Shown here piece by piece: positions 1 to 8,621 of a stretch of 36,226 nt of DNA. The translations under genes and the position numbers were made by a program. Under the pieces are notes generated by a model. The model ran no database searches, had not been told where the DNA came from, and saw only the letters and a program-made list of their open reading frames with translations. This DNA comes from an uncultured marine group III euryarchaeote (GTDB taxonomy: Archaea > Thermoplasmatota > Poseidoniia > MGIII > CG-Epi1), in NCBI GenBank assembly GCA_902533295.1, contig CACALG010000005.1:1-36226 (forward strand), read 5' to 3'. The stretch's first letter is position 1; every line of letters begins with the position of its first letter.

Positions 1-3000
1 TGTATCTAATGGTATGCTTGTAAAATTCAGTGGATCTGAACCTTCTGAAATTTCAACCGTATCATTGTAACCATCTCCATCGTCATCTGTGTCTTCATTG
101 TTCCCAATCTCATCACCATCTGTATCTAACCATTCGTTAGCATCATCAGGGAATGCATCAAAAGCATCTGCAAATCCATCACCATCTCTATCTGCAACCT
201 CACAAATCAAGACGTCATTAATTGTGACATTAACAGGCCCATCACAATAACCATCATTATCTGTATCTGGATCTAAAGGATCTGTTTCGCCTTCATCAAC
301 AGTTCCATTACCATTAACATCTTCATCGATATCATCTAGTCCATCACCATCGTCATCTGTATCGGCATTGTTCCCAATACCATCGCCATCTGTATCTAAC
401 CATTCAGTACCGTCTAGTGGGAATGCGTCATCTGTATCATTGTAACCATCTCCATCATCATCTAAATCTGTACTATCTGGCTCTAAATCACCGTCTGTAT
501 CTACAGGTATGCTATCAAAATCTAAAGGATCTGAACCTTCTGCAATCTCAACTGTATCATTGTAACCATCACCATCATCATCTAGATCTGCATTGTTTCC
601 AATCTCATCACCATCTGTGTCTAACCATTCAGTTGGATCGAATGGGAAGTCATCAATAGTGTCCGGATAACCATCATTGTCTGAATCAAGATCTATAACA
701 CGTATTTTCATTATGTAAGAAGTTCCATTGAAACTGACATTATATTCAGTCCAACCCATTATCTCAGTCGGTTCTCCAGAGATTCTACCAGTAAATGGAT
801 TAAAATTTAGACCTGCAGGCAAACTAGGTGATATTGCCCAGTCAGGTCCACCGAATACAATATTCGTAGGATCAAAAGACCAAAGCTCAATATTGTTGTA
901 ATAAGACGCCGCTACGAATAAAATAGAATTACCAACTTTGTTGTATTGTTGACATTGGCAAGATTCAGTGCTACCAACACCAATTTCAAACATTACAGTT
1001 CCATTTGTAGTTCCATCACTTATCCAAAACTCATCACCATGATCTCCATCATCTGCTGTGAAAAATAAACGATCTCCAATTGGAGTCATTTGTTGTGGAT
1101 GACTAGACTCCCAACCAGGAGCAATGTCTTTAACGAGATAGGTTCCGTCTTCAGTTCCATCACTTCTCCATAATTCATGTCCAATGCTGCCATCAGTTGC
1201 TCGGAAATAAACTATGTTACCAATACTAACCATTTCAGTAATTGAAGAGCCTGCTGAGCTGATATCCTTAACTAAGACTGTACCATCTTCTGTACCATCA
1301 CTTTTCCATAATTCCTCTCCGTGAGTTCCATCATTAGCGTTAAAGAACAAAGTACCTCTGGCTACAGTTAATGCTTGTGGAGTACTACCTGAGTTTCCTG
1401 GATTAATGTCCTTGACACGAACGGTTCCAGCAGTTGTACCATCAGTCTTCCAAAGTTCTATATCATTACCTGAACTTCTTCCACGGAAATACAAAGCATC
1501 ACCCATTACTGTTAATTCTCGTATGTCGGATACACTAGACGATACTTGTATTGTTCCTTCATCAGTTCCATCTGTTTTCCATAATTCCGATGATATGTCA
1601 GCACCTACTGTGAAAAAGACCGTATCTCCAAATAATGTCAACTGACCTGGATTTGAGCTTCCATCTGAAACAATGTCCTTAACTCGAACTGTTCCATTGG
1701 TAGTTCCATCAGTCTTCCAAAGTTCTCTATCTGAACCATCGGAACCTGAAAAGTAAGCAAAGTCACCTGCATCTAAGAAACCCAAAGGATCACTGTCGCT
1801 ACTTTCGCCACCCTCATTCATATCCTTAATCATGACAGTTCCATTTTCAGTTCCATCACTAATCCATAATTCTTCTCCATTAGTACAGTCGTTAGCACTA
1901 AATATTATCAAATCGTTAAAAACCGTAAGTCCATGATAAATTTCACTGCCTGTACTGCCGGGACATATGTCCTTAACTAAATTTGTAGTTTCGTTAGTTC
2001 CGCCACTCCTCCATAATTCTCTGCCATGGTCTTCGTCTTGAGCTGTAAAATAGGCTATGTCTCCCATCACAACCATGTTTTGAGGGGAAGAATCATCAGC
2101 AGAACCGGGAAAAATTGGATCAAGTTGATAAACGTCTCCAGTTCCATTGTAACGGCGAGCCTCACCTTCTTCAAAGGTTATAGAATCCATCTCTTCTTCT
2201 GTGTACAATGTATAGGATGGTGTTGGGGAAAAACCAGAACTTATATTGTGTAAAATCCAGAACCCCACTTGGCAACCTGGATGGTGACTTCCTCCACCGC
2301 CACTACATGAGGTATATCCCTGAAAGACTAAATGATTTCCAAAAGGGAAGAAGGGGTAATTTTGCCAACCTACGTAATCTGTAGGGTTCGGGTAATCGGG
2401 TTTAGGGTAAGTCTGATTAATTTTGACTGTCCCCTCTACTGTACCATCTGTTTTCCATAGCACATTATAGTGTTCTTCGCAATGGCTACAATTCTCCCCA
2501 TCCCTTCCTCCAAAATAGAAAATATCACCTGAGCCTGCAACTGCACCATGAATATCAGAACCGGCAGCATTACCATTAGTATCATCTTCTGGATTAAGAT
2601 CTATAAGTAAATGTGTACCTTCTGTAGTACCATCTGATATCCATAATTCTTCACCATATGTCTCATTATCTACAACAAAAACCATTTTAGATTCTCCAAT
2701 TACAAATCCGATTCTTTGGTGCATTATACCTTGAGCACCGTTCCCATTGCTGTCCTCGTCAAAATCAGTAACTGCCACTGTACCTTCCTCTGTGCCGTCT
2801 GATTTCCAAAGATTCGCGCATCTTGAAGAACTACAGGATGATTTCGCTGTAAAGTAAAAATGATCTCCCATAATTCCAAATTTATCCAACGATGACTCAG
2901 CCAATGTCTCTAAACTAGATGGTACTATTGATTGGATGTTAGAATTCCAATCTGGCCAGATATTTTTAACTTGAGAAGTACCATTTGCTGTGCCATCAGA

Positions 3001-3936
3001 TTTCCATAATATACCATGTGAAGACTCATTATCAGCTGAAAAATACATATAATCATTGAAAACTGTAATATATTTTGGATTAGAAGGATAACCTTCACCG
3101 TTACCCATAGTTCCCGGCCGAAGATCTACGACTAGATTTGTACCATTCTCAGTACCATCTGTAGTCCAAAGCTCTGTACCATGTTCTTCATCTGTGGCTT
3201 GGAAGTAAAGTTTGTCATTGAATGCTGTAAAATATCGTGGCCAACTACTATCTTGAAAGCTGTCTCCAGGATAAATGTCCTTGAGTATGAACGTCCCGTT
3301 TTCAGTGCCGTCACTCTGCCACAATTCATAGCCGAGAGAGTTATTTCCATCAAAAGCGGTAAAGTAGAGGTGGTCTTCCCAAAGTGTTAAACCAGCAATA
3401 CCTGAACTTGTTGAACCTGGTCTAATATCTTTGACCATGTATGTGCCATTCTCAGTACCATCTGTTCTCCATAATTCTTGCCCGTGTTCATCAGTTCCAT
3501 CATCTAATGGAAAATACAAAACATCATTCCACCAAACATGACTCATCCCAGCTCCAAAGTTCGAACCAGGTAAATCTGCCTCACCTGGATTCAGATCCTT
3601 AAGCAAAGAAGTTCCAGTGAGGGTCCCATCTGACACATGTAATTCACGGCCCTTGTATTGACTTCCATAAGTACTATTAGCACTGTCTGCCATAAAAATC
3701 ATTATTTTCCCGTTCGTAATCGCATTTGTAGAAAGAGAGTTTGGTTGCAAAAGGTTAGTAAATGGAACTGAAATATTAGAAGGAGAAGTTCTAGCTCCAT
3801 CATACTCTGATAATTCTTCTAAAATTGAAGAATCTTCAACTACTACTGATGAGTAGGAATCTGTGTCTACTACGACAAGCGTTTGAGAAATAAAACTCAA
3901 TACGACAAGCAGAGAAATTACACGCCTTGAAAACAT
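1..3936 (-). CDS. Giant secreted ELWxxDGT-repeat protein with TSP3-like calcium repeats (C-terminus cut by window edge)
   Basis: The frame stays open from the ATG at 3936 to base 1, giving 1,312 visible residues without a stop. The N-terminus (MFSRRVISLLVVLSF) is a signal peptide with twin arginines at residues 4-5. Residues about 95-980 carry about 16 units of the ELWxxDGTxxGT type, mostly 45-60 residues apart, often followed by LVKDIxPG and a hydrophobic strand ending YFxAxDG. Residues about 1030-1075 look like a putative Ig domain, and from about 1082 to the edge there are Asp-rich DTDGDGxxD repeats of the thrombospondin type 3 class, which bind calcium. Two blocks of about 135 bp (1-142 and about 497-630) are near copies. 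Many units contain the N-glycosylation sequon NGT. The family is known as secreted repeat proteins without an assigned enzyme activity; a surface or adhesive role is inference. It is the last visible gene downstream of tatA on this strand, but has its own TATA-like box. Confidence 0.88.
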   Translation of the reverse strand, partial: MFSRRVISLLVVLSFISQTLVVVDTDSYSSVVVEDSSILEELSEYDGARTSPSNISVPFTNLLQPNSLSTNAITNGKIMIFMADSANSTYGSQYKGRELHVSDGTLTGTSLLKDLNPGEADLPGSNFGAGMSHVWWNDVLYFPLDDGTDEHGQELWRTDGTENGTYMVKDIRPGSTSSGIAGLTLWEDHLYFTAFDGNNSLGYELWQSDGTENGTFILKDIYPGDSFQDSSWPRYFTAFNDKLYFQATDEEHGTELWTTDGTENGTNLVVDLRPGTMGNGEGYPSNPKYITVFNDYMYFSADNESSHGILWKSDGTANGTSQVKNIWPDWNSNIQSIVPSSLETLAESSLDKFGIMGDHFYFTAKSSCSSSRCANLWKSDGTEEGTVAVTDFDEDSNGNGAQGIMHQRIGFVIGESKMVFVVDNETYGEELWISDGTTEGTHLLIDLNPEDDTNGNAAGSDIHGAVAGSGDIFYFGGRDGENCSHCEEHYNVLWKTDGTVEGTVKINQTYPKPDYPNPTDYVGWQNYPFFPFGNHLVFQGYTSCSGGGGSHHPGCQVGFWILHNISSGFSPTPSYTLYTEEEMDSITFEEGEARRYNGTGDVYQLDPIFPGSADDSSPQNMVVMGDIAYFTAQDEDHGRELWRSGGTNETTNLVKDICPGSTGSEIYHGLTVFNDLIIFSANDCTNGEELWISDGTENGTVMIKDMNEGGESSDSDPLGFLDAGDFAYFSGSDGSDRELWKTDGTTNGTVRVKDIVSDGSSNPGQLTLFGDTVFFTVGADISSELWKTDGTDEGTIQVSSSVSDIRELTVMGDALYFRGRSSGNDIELWKTDGTTAGTVRVKDINPGNSGSTPQALTVARGTLFFNANDGTHGEELWKSDGTEDGTVLVKDISSAGSSITEMVSIGNIVYFRATDGSIGHELWRSDGTEDGTYLVKDIAPGWESSHPQQMTPIGDRLFFTADDGDHGDEFWISDGTTNGTVMFEIGVGSTESCQCQQYNKVGNSILFVAASYYNNIELWSFDPTNIVFGGPDWAISPSLPAGLNFNPFTGRISGEPTEIMGWTEYNVSFNGTSYIMKIRVIDLDSDNDGYPDTIDDFPFDPTEWLDTDGDEIGNNADLDDDGDGYNDTVEIAEGSDPLDFDSIPVDTDGDLEPDSTDLDDDGDGYNDTDDAFPLDGTEWLDTDGDGIGNNADTDDDGDGLDDIDEDVNGNGTVDEGETDPLDPDTDNDGYCDGPVNVTINDVLICEVADRDGDGFADAFDAFPDDANEWLDTDGDEIGNNEDTDDDGDGYNDTVEISEGSDPLNFTSIPLDT

Positions 3937-3956
3937 AACTTTTTTCGTATGAACTC

Positions 3957-3969
3957 TCTATTAATAAAA
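3957..3969 (-). promoter_or_regulatory. TATA-like box for the ELWxxDGT gene
   Basis: Read on the minus strand, the AT-rich element TTTTATTAATAG lies about 27 nt before the ATG at 3936, overlapping the 3' end of the upstream gene. That spacing predicts a transcript starting at or next to the ATG, a leaderless mRNA as is common in archaea. No Shine-Dalgarno sequence is visible. The call rests on spacing and composition only. Confidence 0.4.
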
Positions 3970-3971
3970 TT

Positions 3972-5138
3972 TTAATCGTTTTCTTCTAATCTAGCTATTA
4001 TCTTTTTCTTAGTTCCAGAAACTGGCAATCCTCTTTCCTTTGCTAATTCCACAAGTTCGGCCTTTGTCATAGAAACATAATCGTATTCTTCTTCTGGCTC
4101 CTCATCAACTACCTCTTCCTCGAATTCTTCTTCCGGCTCTTCTTCAACTACTTCTTCCTCAGGTTCTTCTTCCGGTTCCTCTTCTACTACCTCTTCTTCA
4201 GGTTCTTCTTCTGATTCTCTATTTTGTGTAGTTATACCAAATTCTTTCATTAATGTACGACTTTCCTCTAATTCTCTTTTTTGTTTTTCTAACTTTTCTC
4301 TAGATTCTTTTTCAGATTCAACTATTTCTCTTTCTTTATGCTGTAAAGATTCAACCATTTCAACTAACTGTGACTCATATTCTTTTCTAACCTCATCAAC
4401 TTGTTTTTTAGATTTTTCTTTTTCAATTGAAAATAATTCTTTCAGACCCATCTCTTTCGAACGATATTCATCCTCCAGAAGCTCTTGACGCTTTGACATA
4501 TCATAATCTAAATCTTTCTCTCTTTTGAGTAAATCTTCCTCACGAATTAGAAGCTGAGCAACTGTTCTAGGTGGAGCGAATTCATCTCTCTTGTGAATCA
4601 TTCTTTCCTTGAGAGTTTCTATTGATTCTACACGAACCATAGTCGAATATGTTCCGCCCAAAAATTTCATTTTAACTTCAGAAACGTGATTGCCTAGCTC
4701 CATAGGATAACCAGATATTATTCCTGTATTCGGATCTAAATCAAGACCTAAATCTAAATCAGGATACATTGAATAACGAACATTTACAATTTCTTTGGGA
4801 TTAATTAATCCTAATCTAACGACCCAAGGATCCAAGTATGGTTTCATTTCGATTATAGAATCGTTCCTATCTTTTACAAATAGAACATATTTAGGAGAAT
4901 ATTGAAGCGGATTACGATATTTTTGTATCGTAATTAATAAACCAAATAGAAATACAAATGTACTCCAAATATAGTATACTTCATGTACATAAGGTGCAGC
5001 TGAGTCTCTGCCAAAAATATCTTTTAAATCACTAATTGCAGTTAACGCTATAGAAATTAAAAATAATGGAAAGTTCTCACGTATCAAACCAAGGATAATT
5101 CTATAATATTTTTCAGTCGGTGTCATCCTTGTCCTCAT
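3972..5138 (-). CDS. Membrane protein with coiled coil, acidic repeats and C-terminal SAP motif
   Basis: This 388-residue protein is not a family I can name as a whole. Two hydrophobic segments (about 22-38 and 55-72) suggest a hairpin in the membrane. Residues about 105-172 resemble the putative Ig-like fold also seen in the adjacent giant protein (DPNTGIISGYP). Residues about 195-300 are a charged coiled coil, 309-352 are tandem EEEPEEEVV acidic repeats, and 354-387 match a SAP motif (SMTKAELVELAKERGLPVSG then TKKKIIARL), which in other proteins binds DNA. Two starts are possible: ATG at 5138 (used here) or ATG at 5126 (MTPTEKYYR); either overlaps the end of tatA. The overlap implies cotranscription with tatA. 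A membrane-to-DNA tether or a scaffold is inference. The SAP match is by eye and could instead be a generic helix-turn-helix segment. Confidence 0.85.
   Translation of the reverse strand: MRTRMTPTEKYYRIILGLIRENFPLFLISIALTAISDLKDIFGRDSAAPYVHEVYYIWSTFVFLFGLLITIQKYRNPLQYSPKYVLFVKDRNDSIIEMKPYLDPWVVRLGLINPKEIVNVRYSMYPDLDLGLDLDPNTGIISGYPMELGNHVSEVKMKFLGGTYSTMVRVESIETLKERMIHKRDEFAPPRTVAQLLIREEDLLKREKDLDYDMSKRQELLEDEYRSKEMGLKELFSIEKEKSKKQVDEVRKEYESQLVEMVESLQHKEREIVESEKESREKLEKQKRELEESRTLMKEFGITTQNRESEEEPEEEVVEEEPEEEPEEEVVEEEPEEEFEEEVVDEEPEEEYDYVSMTKAELVELAKERGLPVSGTKKKIIARLEEND
4083..4214. repeat. Tandem Glu/Pro/Val-rich coding repeat
   Basis: Within the SAP-motif membrane protein, residues 309-352 consist of imperfect copies of EEEPEEEVV, encoded by imperfect repeats rich in CTTCTTC on the plus strand. 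Such a tract can change length by slippage. It separates the coiled coil from the SAP motif and would act as a flexible, strongly acidic spacer. Confidence 0.8.
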
Positions 5139-5283
5139 CTTCTTCTGAGGATGGCCCTTCCTTCAGACCCTCATTGAAGGCTGCTTTTGATTTACCTAGA
5201 CTCTTGGCAAGTTCTGGTATCTTCTTGGCTCCAAAAAGAAGGAAGATTACTGCTGCAATTACTGCAATTTCGGGTGGACCCAT
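5113..5283 (-). CDS. tatA: Twin-arginine translocase subunit TatA
   Basis: A 56-residue protein starting MGPPEIAVIAAVIFLLFGAK with ATG at 5283 and TGA at 5113-5115. It has the TatA plan: a short N-terminal transmembrane helix (residues about 5-17), the FGAKKIPELAKSLGK hinge and amphipathic helix (about 18-40), and an acidic tail. TatA oligomers form the transient pore through which folded twin-arginine substrates cross the cytoplasmic membrane after TatC binds the signal peptide. tatC lies divergently only 102 bp away, which supports the call. Its 3' end overlaps the start of the next minus-strand gene by 14-26 bp depending on the start used. No second TatA/TatB-like gene is visible in the window, so this may be a minimal TatAC system. 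Confidence 0.93.
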   Translation of the reverse strand: MGPPEIAVIAAVIFLLFGAKKIPELAKSLGKSKAAFNEGLKEGPSSEEDEDKDDTD

Positions 5284-5385
5284 TGAACTAAAGAATTTAG
5301 AGGTAGTTAATGTGTGTTTCGCTCTGAATCATTAAATTATTAAAAACTGACATAAGAGACAAAACCCCTCCTTGAATGAAGTTGT
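5284..5385. promoter_or_regulatory. Divergent tatA / tatC promoter region
   Basis: This 102-bp spacer separates tatA (minus) from tatC (plus). An AT-rich core around 5326-5345 (containing TTAAATTATTAAAA) could serve as TATA element for both directions, lying about 45-50 nt from each start codon and predicting short leaders. No clear Shine-Dalgarno motif precedes the tatC GTG. Shared control of both Tat subunits is a reasonable inference. Confidence 0.45.
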
Positions 5386-6090
5386 GTGGCAAAAAACTCT
5401 GCATACGAAGATATCGTAAATAATTTGAGAAGTAAAATGTGGTTTTATTTGGCAATCTCTTTTGCTACTTTCGTAATTATTTTCAATTATGCTCCAAATA
5501 TAATTGATTGGATTAAAGATGAAATTCTTCCTTCTAATGCTACTTTGATTTATCTTTCCCCGGCCGAATTTTTCCTTCTCAAATTAAGAATTGCAGGATA
5601 TTCTATGATTTCTTTGATTTTTATAATTGCTATAATCCAAGTTTGGTATACTGTAAGATCGCGCTCACTATTGCCTGATTTAGGTATTGGGAAATTAATC
5701 GGAATCTTAATTATTTCTTTGACTCTATTTTTGTTAGGCGTTACTTATTCCTTAGAGCTAATGTTGCCTACAGTTCTAGAATATCTACAGAATGATGCTG
5801 CTAATGCAGGACTTGGAACTACATACAGCCTCAGCTCTTTCTATCATTTCGTATTCCTTCTAACTTTTTCTCTAGGAATCGCTTTCCAACTTCCACTCAT
5901 AGTAATACTAATGCTAAAACTTGAATTAACTACTACTGATAAATTGGCTGAATATCGAAGTCACTTAGTTGTTGTATTTTTCATATTAGCTGCAATGATT
6001 ACTCCACCAGATGTAATATCTCAATTTTTACTTGCAATTCCATTAATGGTTCTATACGAACTTTCAATTATCGTAGGCAAAATTACTTAG
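5386..6090 (+). CDS. tatC: Twin-arginine translocase subunit TatC (divergent)
   Basis: A 234-residue protein with six hydrophobic segments, as in TatC, beginning at a GTG codon (MAKNSAYED). Family signatures visible are LSPAEFFLLKLR in the first external loop (residues about 58-68), FQLPLIVILM around 167-176, and a TPPDVISQ motif near residue 206 before the final helices. TatC is the receptor that binds twin-arginine signal peptides. The conserved N-terminal ExLR-type glutamate appears to be Asn13 here (VNNLR), and the second signal-binding glutamate appears to be replaced, perhaps by Asp98 (SLLPDLG). Those alignments are by eye. The 3-bp gap to the next gene indicates an operon with the photoproduct glycosylase. 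Confidence 0.9.
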   Translation: MAKNSAYEDIVNNLRSKMWFYLAISFATFVIIFNYAPNIIDWIKDEILPSNATLIYLSPAEFFLLKLRIAGYSMISLIFIIAIIQVWYTVRSRSLLPDLGIGKLIGILIISLTLFLLGVTYSLELMLPTVLEYLQNDAANAGLGTTYSLSSFYHFVFLLTFSLGIAFQLPLIVILMLKLELTTTDKLAEYRSHLVVVFFILAAMITPPDVISQFLLAIPLMVLYELSIIVGKIT

Positions 6091-6093
6091 AAT

Positions 6094-6513
6094 ATGACTA
6101 GAATTAATCTAGTGGATCCTTCTGAATTATCAGATCAACATTTAGTTGCTGAATATAGAGAAATATTCATGGTTGGTAGTTCATTACAGCGTTCCCTAAA
6201 ATCTAAAAATTGGGAAAAAACGCTTGCAAATATTCCTGTGAAATATACTTTGAACAAAGGACATGTAACTTTCTTTTACAATAAAGGGAAATATCTCTAC
6301 AAACGATATGAACTATTGATTGAAGAAATGAAAAATCGAGGAATGAATCCTGATTCTGAGAGGAAATTCAAAACTGAACAGTGGCCTGACGAATTGTTTA
6401 ATGATTGGGAACCTGAACCAGATGATTACAACGTTATAAGAGCAAGAATCAAAGAGAAAATTGAGATGAAACCTGATTGGTATAGATTTTCAGTAGTGAA
6501 ATCATTTGAGTGA
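6094..6513 (+). CDS. Pyrimidine-dimer DNA glycosylase/AP lyase, T4 endonuclease V type
   Basis: The 139-residue product closely follows T4 DenV: it opens [17 protein letters not shown], continues VAEYREI, has [20 protein letters not shown] in mid-protein and ends with a [11 protein letters not shown] segment. In DenV the mature N-terminal Thr2 is the nucleophile and Glu23 the catalytic acid; both are present here, as are Arg3, His16 and Arg22. DenV Arg26 appears to be Met. The length equals the phage enzyme (138 residues). The enzyme cuts the glycosyl bond of UV-induced cyclobutane pyrimidine dimers and nicks the abasic site. It is 3 bp behind tatC, so probably cotranscribed though functionally unrelated. 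Its last 12 bp overlap the convergent YyaL-like gene. Photorepair in surface seawater is the inferred role. Confidence 0.93.
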   Translation: MTRINLVDPSELSDQHLVAEYREIFMVGSSLQRSLKSKNWEKTLANIPVKYTLNKGHVTFFYNKGKYLYKRYELLIEEMKNRGMNPDSERKFKTEQWPDELFNDWEPEPDDYNVIRARIKEKIEMKPDWYRFSVVKSFE

Positions 6514-8535
6514 CGATAAGATAGTTTTCAAGTTTTTTGTATTAGTTATTGGCTCTTTACATGTATAATTTTTACAGATATAGGCTGTAGGTTTCTCGTC
6601 TAACATTTTCTTACCTTGCATTAACGGGATATCTATTCCTGATGCAGAAGAGGCTATAATTTTAAAAGGGAAAAAATAACTCCTTAAAATCTCAGTAAAA
6701 TCGTTTTCAACTTCTTCGGAAGCTAAGGCAATTTCTAATGGCCCTTTCTCTAAATAATGATGTACCAAAAGTGCTGTTGAATGAGCATAGGGATATTGAT
6801 TGATATATTGTCCTGCTTTTTCTATTGAAGACTCAACAATTGTTTTGTATTCTTTATTGTCATAATAATAATGAAGCCTAACCAACAGAAGACTGCACAT
6901 GAAATTGTAAGAGGGTGTAGCATTATCCATACTATTGCCACTTTTAATCACAATATTTTTTGAAAGAGATTGTTTGAATTGACCATTTTTGTAAAATTGA
7001 GCTATCAATATATCTGCATATTTCTTAGCTAATTCCAAATATTTTGGATTAAAACTAGCTTCATACATATCAATAAGAGAGTTACCAAAATAAGAATAAT
7101 CTTCTGCAAATGCATCAATATGAGATACGTTTTCTCTGTAAACTCTATTCAAAGTTCCATCATCTTTAGACATTCTTTCAACTATGAAAGTAACTGCTTT
7201 ATCTGCTAAATCAAAATATTCTTTCTTTCCAAGGGCATATGAAACCTTAGCGAGGGAACTAATCATTAGGGCATTCCAAGATACGATTACCTTATCATCC
7301 GTTCCAGGAGGAATTCGTGAAGCTCTATGTTTTTTCACTTTAAGTCTAGAATGTGCTAATGATTCAATCATTTCATCCTCTGGAATTTTCAAAACAGTTG
7401 ACAAAGATGATTTCTTCATCGTTATACGGGGTATTGAATTACCTTCCCAATTACCTTCTTCTGTAATATCAAAATATTGAGAGAAAATATTTGCATCCTC
7501 TTTTCCTAAAATCTTTTCAATCTCAGATTGTTTCCAAACATAATATTTGCCTTCAACTCCTTCTGAATCGGCATCCATAGAACAATAGAAACCCCCCTCT
7601 TGATCAACCATTTCATCATTTAACCACTCAAATATGTGGGAGATTACCTCTAAATATTCTGGTTTTTTTGTTATTTGATATCCAACCAAATATGCTTCCA
7701 TAAGTTGACCATTATCATAAAGCATTTTTTCAAAATGTGGAACTAACCATTTTTCATCGACTGAATATCTCGCAAAACCACCACCTATATGGTCGAAAAT
7801 TCCTCCTTGGTACATTGAATCTAGAGTTTTGACTGCTGAAGTCAGTGACTCTTCTGAACCATAGTTATGATAATCATTTAGAAGATGTAAAATCGCTCCA
7901 GTGTTAGGAAATTTAGGAGCTGGTCCGAAACCACCCCAGACCTTATCAAAATTCAAATTCCAATGCTCTATCGCTTTTTGATTAACATTAGTTTCTACAC
8001 TTGCATTTTGTATCTTAGCAGAATTTAAATGTTGGACTATCGAATCTGCTTGAGAAAGTAACTGATCCTTGTTGCTAGACCATACTTCGGCAAGTTTAGT
8101 CAGAATTGTAGGGAATCCCGGTCTGCCGTAAGCATCCTGAGGGGGAAAATAAGTTCCTGTAAAAAATGGTTTGAGATTCGGTGCCAAGAATACAGTCATT
8201 GGCCAACCTCCTTGTCCTTTGTTCATCACTTGAGTTGCTGACATGTATACCTCATCTAAATCAGGTCTTTCTTCTCTATCTACTTTGATATTCACAAAAT
8301 TCTTATTCATTATTTCAGCAGTTTTTTCATTTTCAAATGATTCTTTCTCCATAACATGGCACCAATGGCATGCTGAGTACCCAATGCTTAACAGAATGGG
8401 AATATCACGTTTTTTTGCTTCATCAAGTGCTTCTTTAGACCATTCATACCAATCAACTGGATTATGTGCATGTTGCAACAGATAAGGACTTGTAGAATCA
8501 ATCAAAGAATTGGTATGCTTTGGGTTCTTAGTCAT
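6502..8535 (-). CDS. YyaL/SSP411-type thioredoxin-domain protein (DUF255)
   Basis: A 677-residue protein of the full-length YyaL (spermatogenesis-associated protein 20) family. The N-terminal thioredoxin-like domain (residues about 1-160) has the family marks [17 protein letters not shown] and [14 protein letters not shown] with Cys56 and Cys59, and [10 protein letters not shown] and [11 protein letters not shown]. The remainder (about 180-677) is the helical (alpha/alpha)6 barrel-like region seen in sugar epimerases, with [14 protein letters not shown] and [11 protein letters not shown]. The family is widespread but its biochemical function is not established; a redox or carbohydrate-related role has been proposed from the fold. 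The ATG at 8535 has an AT-rich box (ATTAATTTAATA, 8561-8572) about 30 nt upstream. It converges on the glycosylase gene with a 12-bp overlap. Confidence 0.93.
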   Translation of the reverse strand: MTKNPKHTNSLIDSTSPYLLQHAHNPVDWYEWSKEALDEAKKRDIPILLSIGYSACHWCHVMEKESFENEKTAEIMNKNFVNIKVDREERPDLDEVYMSATQVMNKGQGGWPMTVFLAPNLKPFFTGTYFPPQDAYGRPGFPTILTKLAEVWSSNKDQLLSQADSIVQHLNSAKIQNASVETNVNQKAIEHWNLNFDKVWGGFGPAPKFPNTGAILHLLNDYHNYGSEESLTSAVKTLDSMYQGGIFDHIGGGFARYSVDEKWLVPHFEKMLYDNGQLMEAYLVGYQITKKPEYLEVISHIFEWLNDEMVDQEGGFYCSMDADSEGVEGKYYVWKQSEIEKILGKEDANIFSQYFDITEEGNWEGNSIPRITMKKSSLSTVLKIPEDEMIESLAHSRLKVKKHRASRIPPGTDDKVIVSWNALMISSLAKVSYALGKKEYFDLADKAVTFIVERMSKDDGTLNRVYRENVSHIDAFAEDYSYFGNSLIDMYEASFNPKYLELAKKYADILIAQFYKNGQFKQSLSKNIVIKSGNSMDNATPSYNFMCSLLLVRLHYYYDNKEYKTIVESSIEKAGQYINQYPYAHSTALLVHHYLEKGPLEIALASEEVENDFTEILRSYFFPFKIIASSASGIDIPLMQGKKMLDEKPTAYICKNYTCKEPITNTKNLKTILSSLK

Positions 8536-8621
8536 TCGTAACTATGTATCATAACTGCCGTATTAAATTAATCCTAAATATCAGGCACAACGACTAAAAA
8601 AGACCCGGTATTCCCTAATTC
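8536..8621. promoter_or_regulatory. Divergent promoter region between the YyaL-like gene and mutS
   Basis: These 86 bp lie between two divergent starts. The AT-rich run around 8561-8572 (ATTAATTTAATA) is well placed for minus-strand transcription toward 8535. On the plus strand the candidate TATA element before mutS is less obvious (CTAAATATC near 8572-8580 is about 45 nt before the TTG). No palindromic operator was noticed. Confidence 0.35.

Noticed and set aside
1000-3650. CRISPR-like array suggested by regular recurrence of CCATC-containing segments
   Set aside because: The recurrence reflects the coding sequence of ELWxxDGT units; spacing varies, repeats are degenerate and the whole stretch is in one open frame.
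1-3936. Possible frameshift or pseudogene in the giant repeat protein, since only short open frames appear on the other strand
   Set aside because: The minus-strand frame from ATG 3936 translates through signal peptide, ELWxxDGT units and TSP3 repeats to base 1 in a single frame; it is simply cut by the window edge.
5120-5335. 71-codon plus-strand frame between the SAP gene and tatC
   Set aside because: It is antisense to tatA, whose minus-strand translation is a clear match to its family; the plus frame has Ser-rich low-complexity content only.
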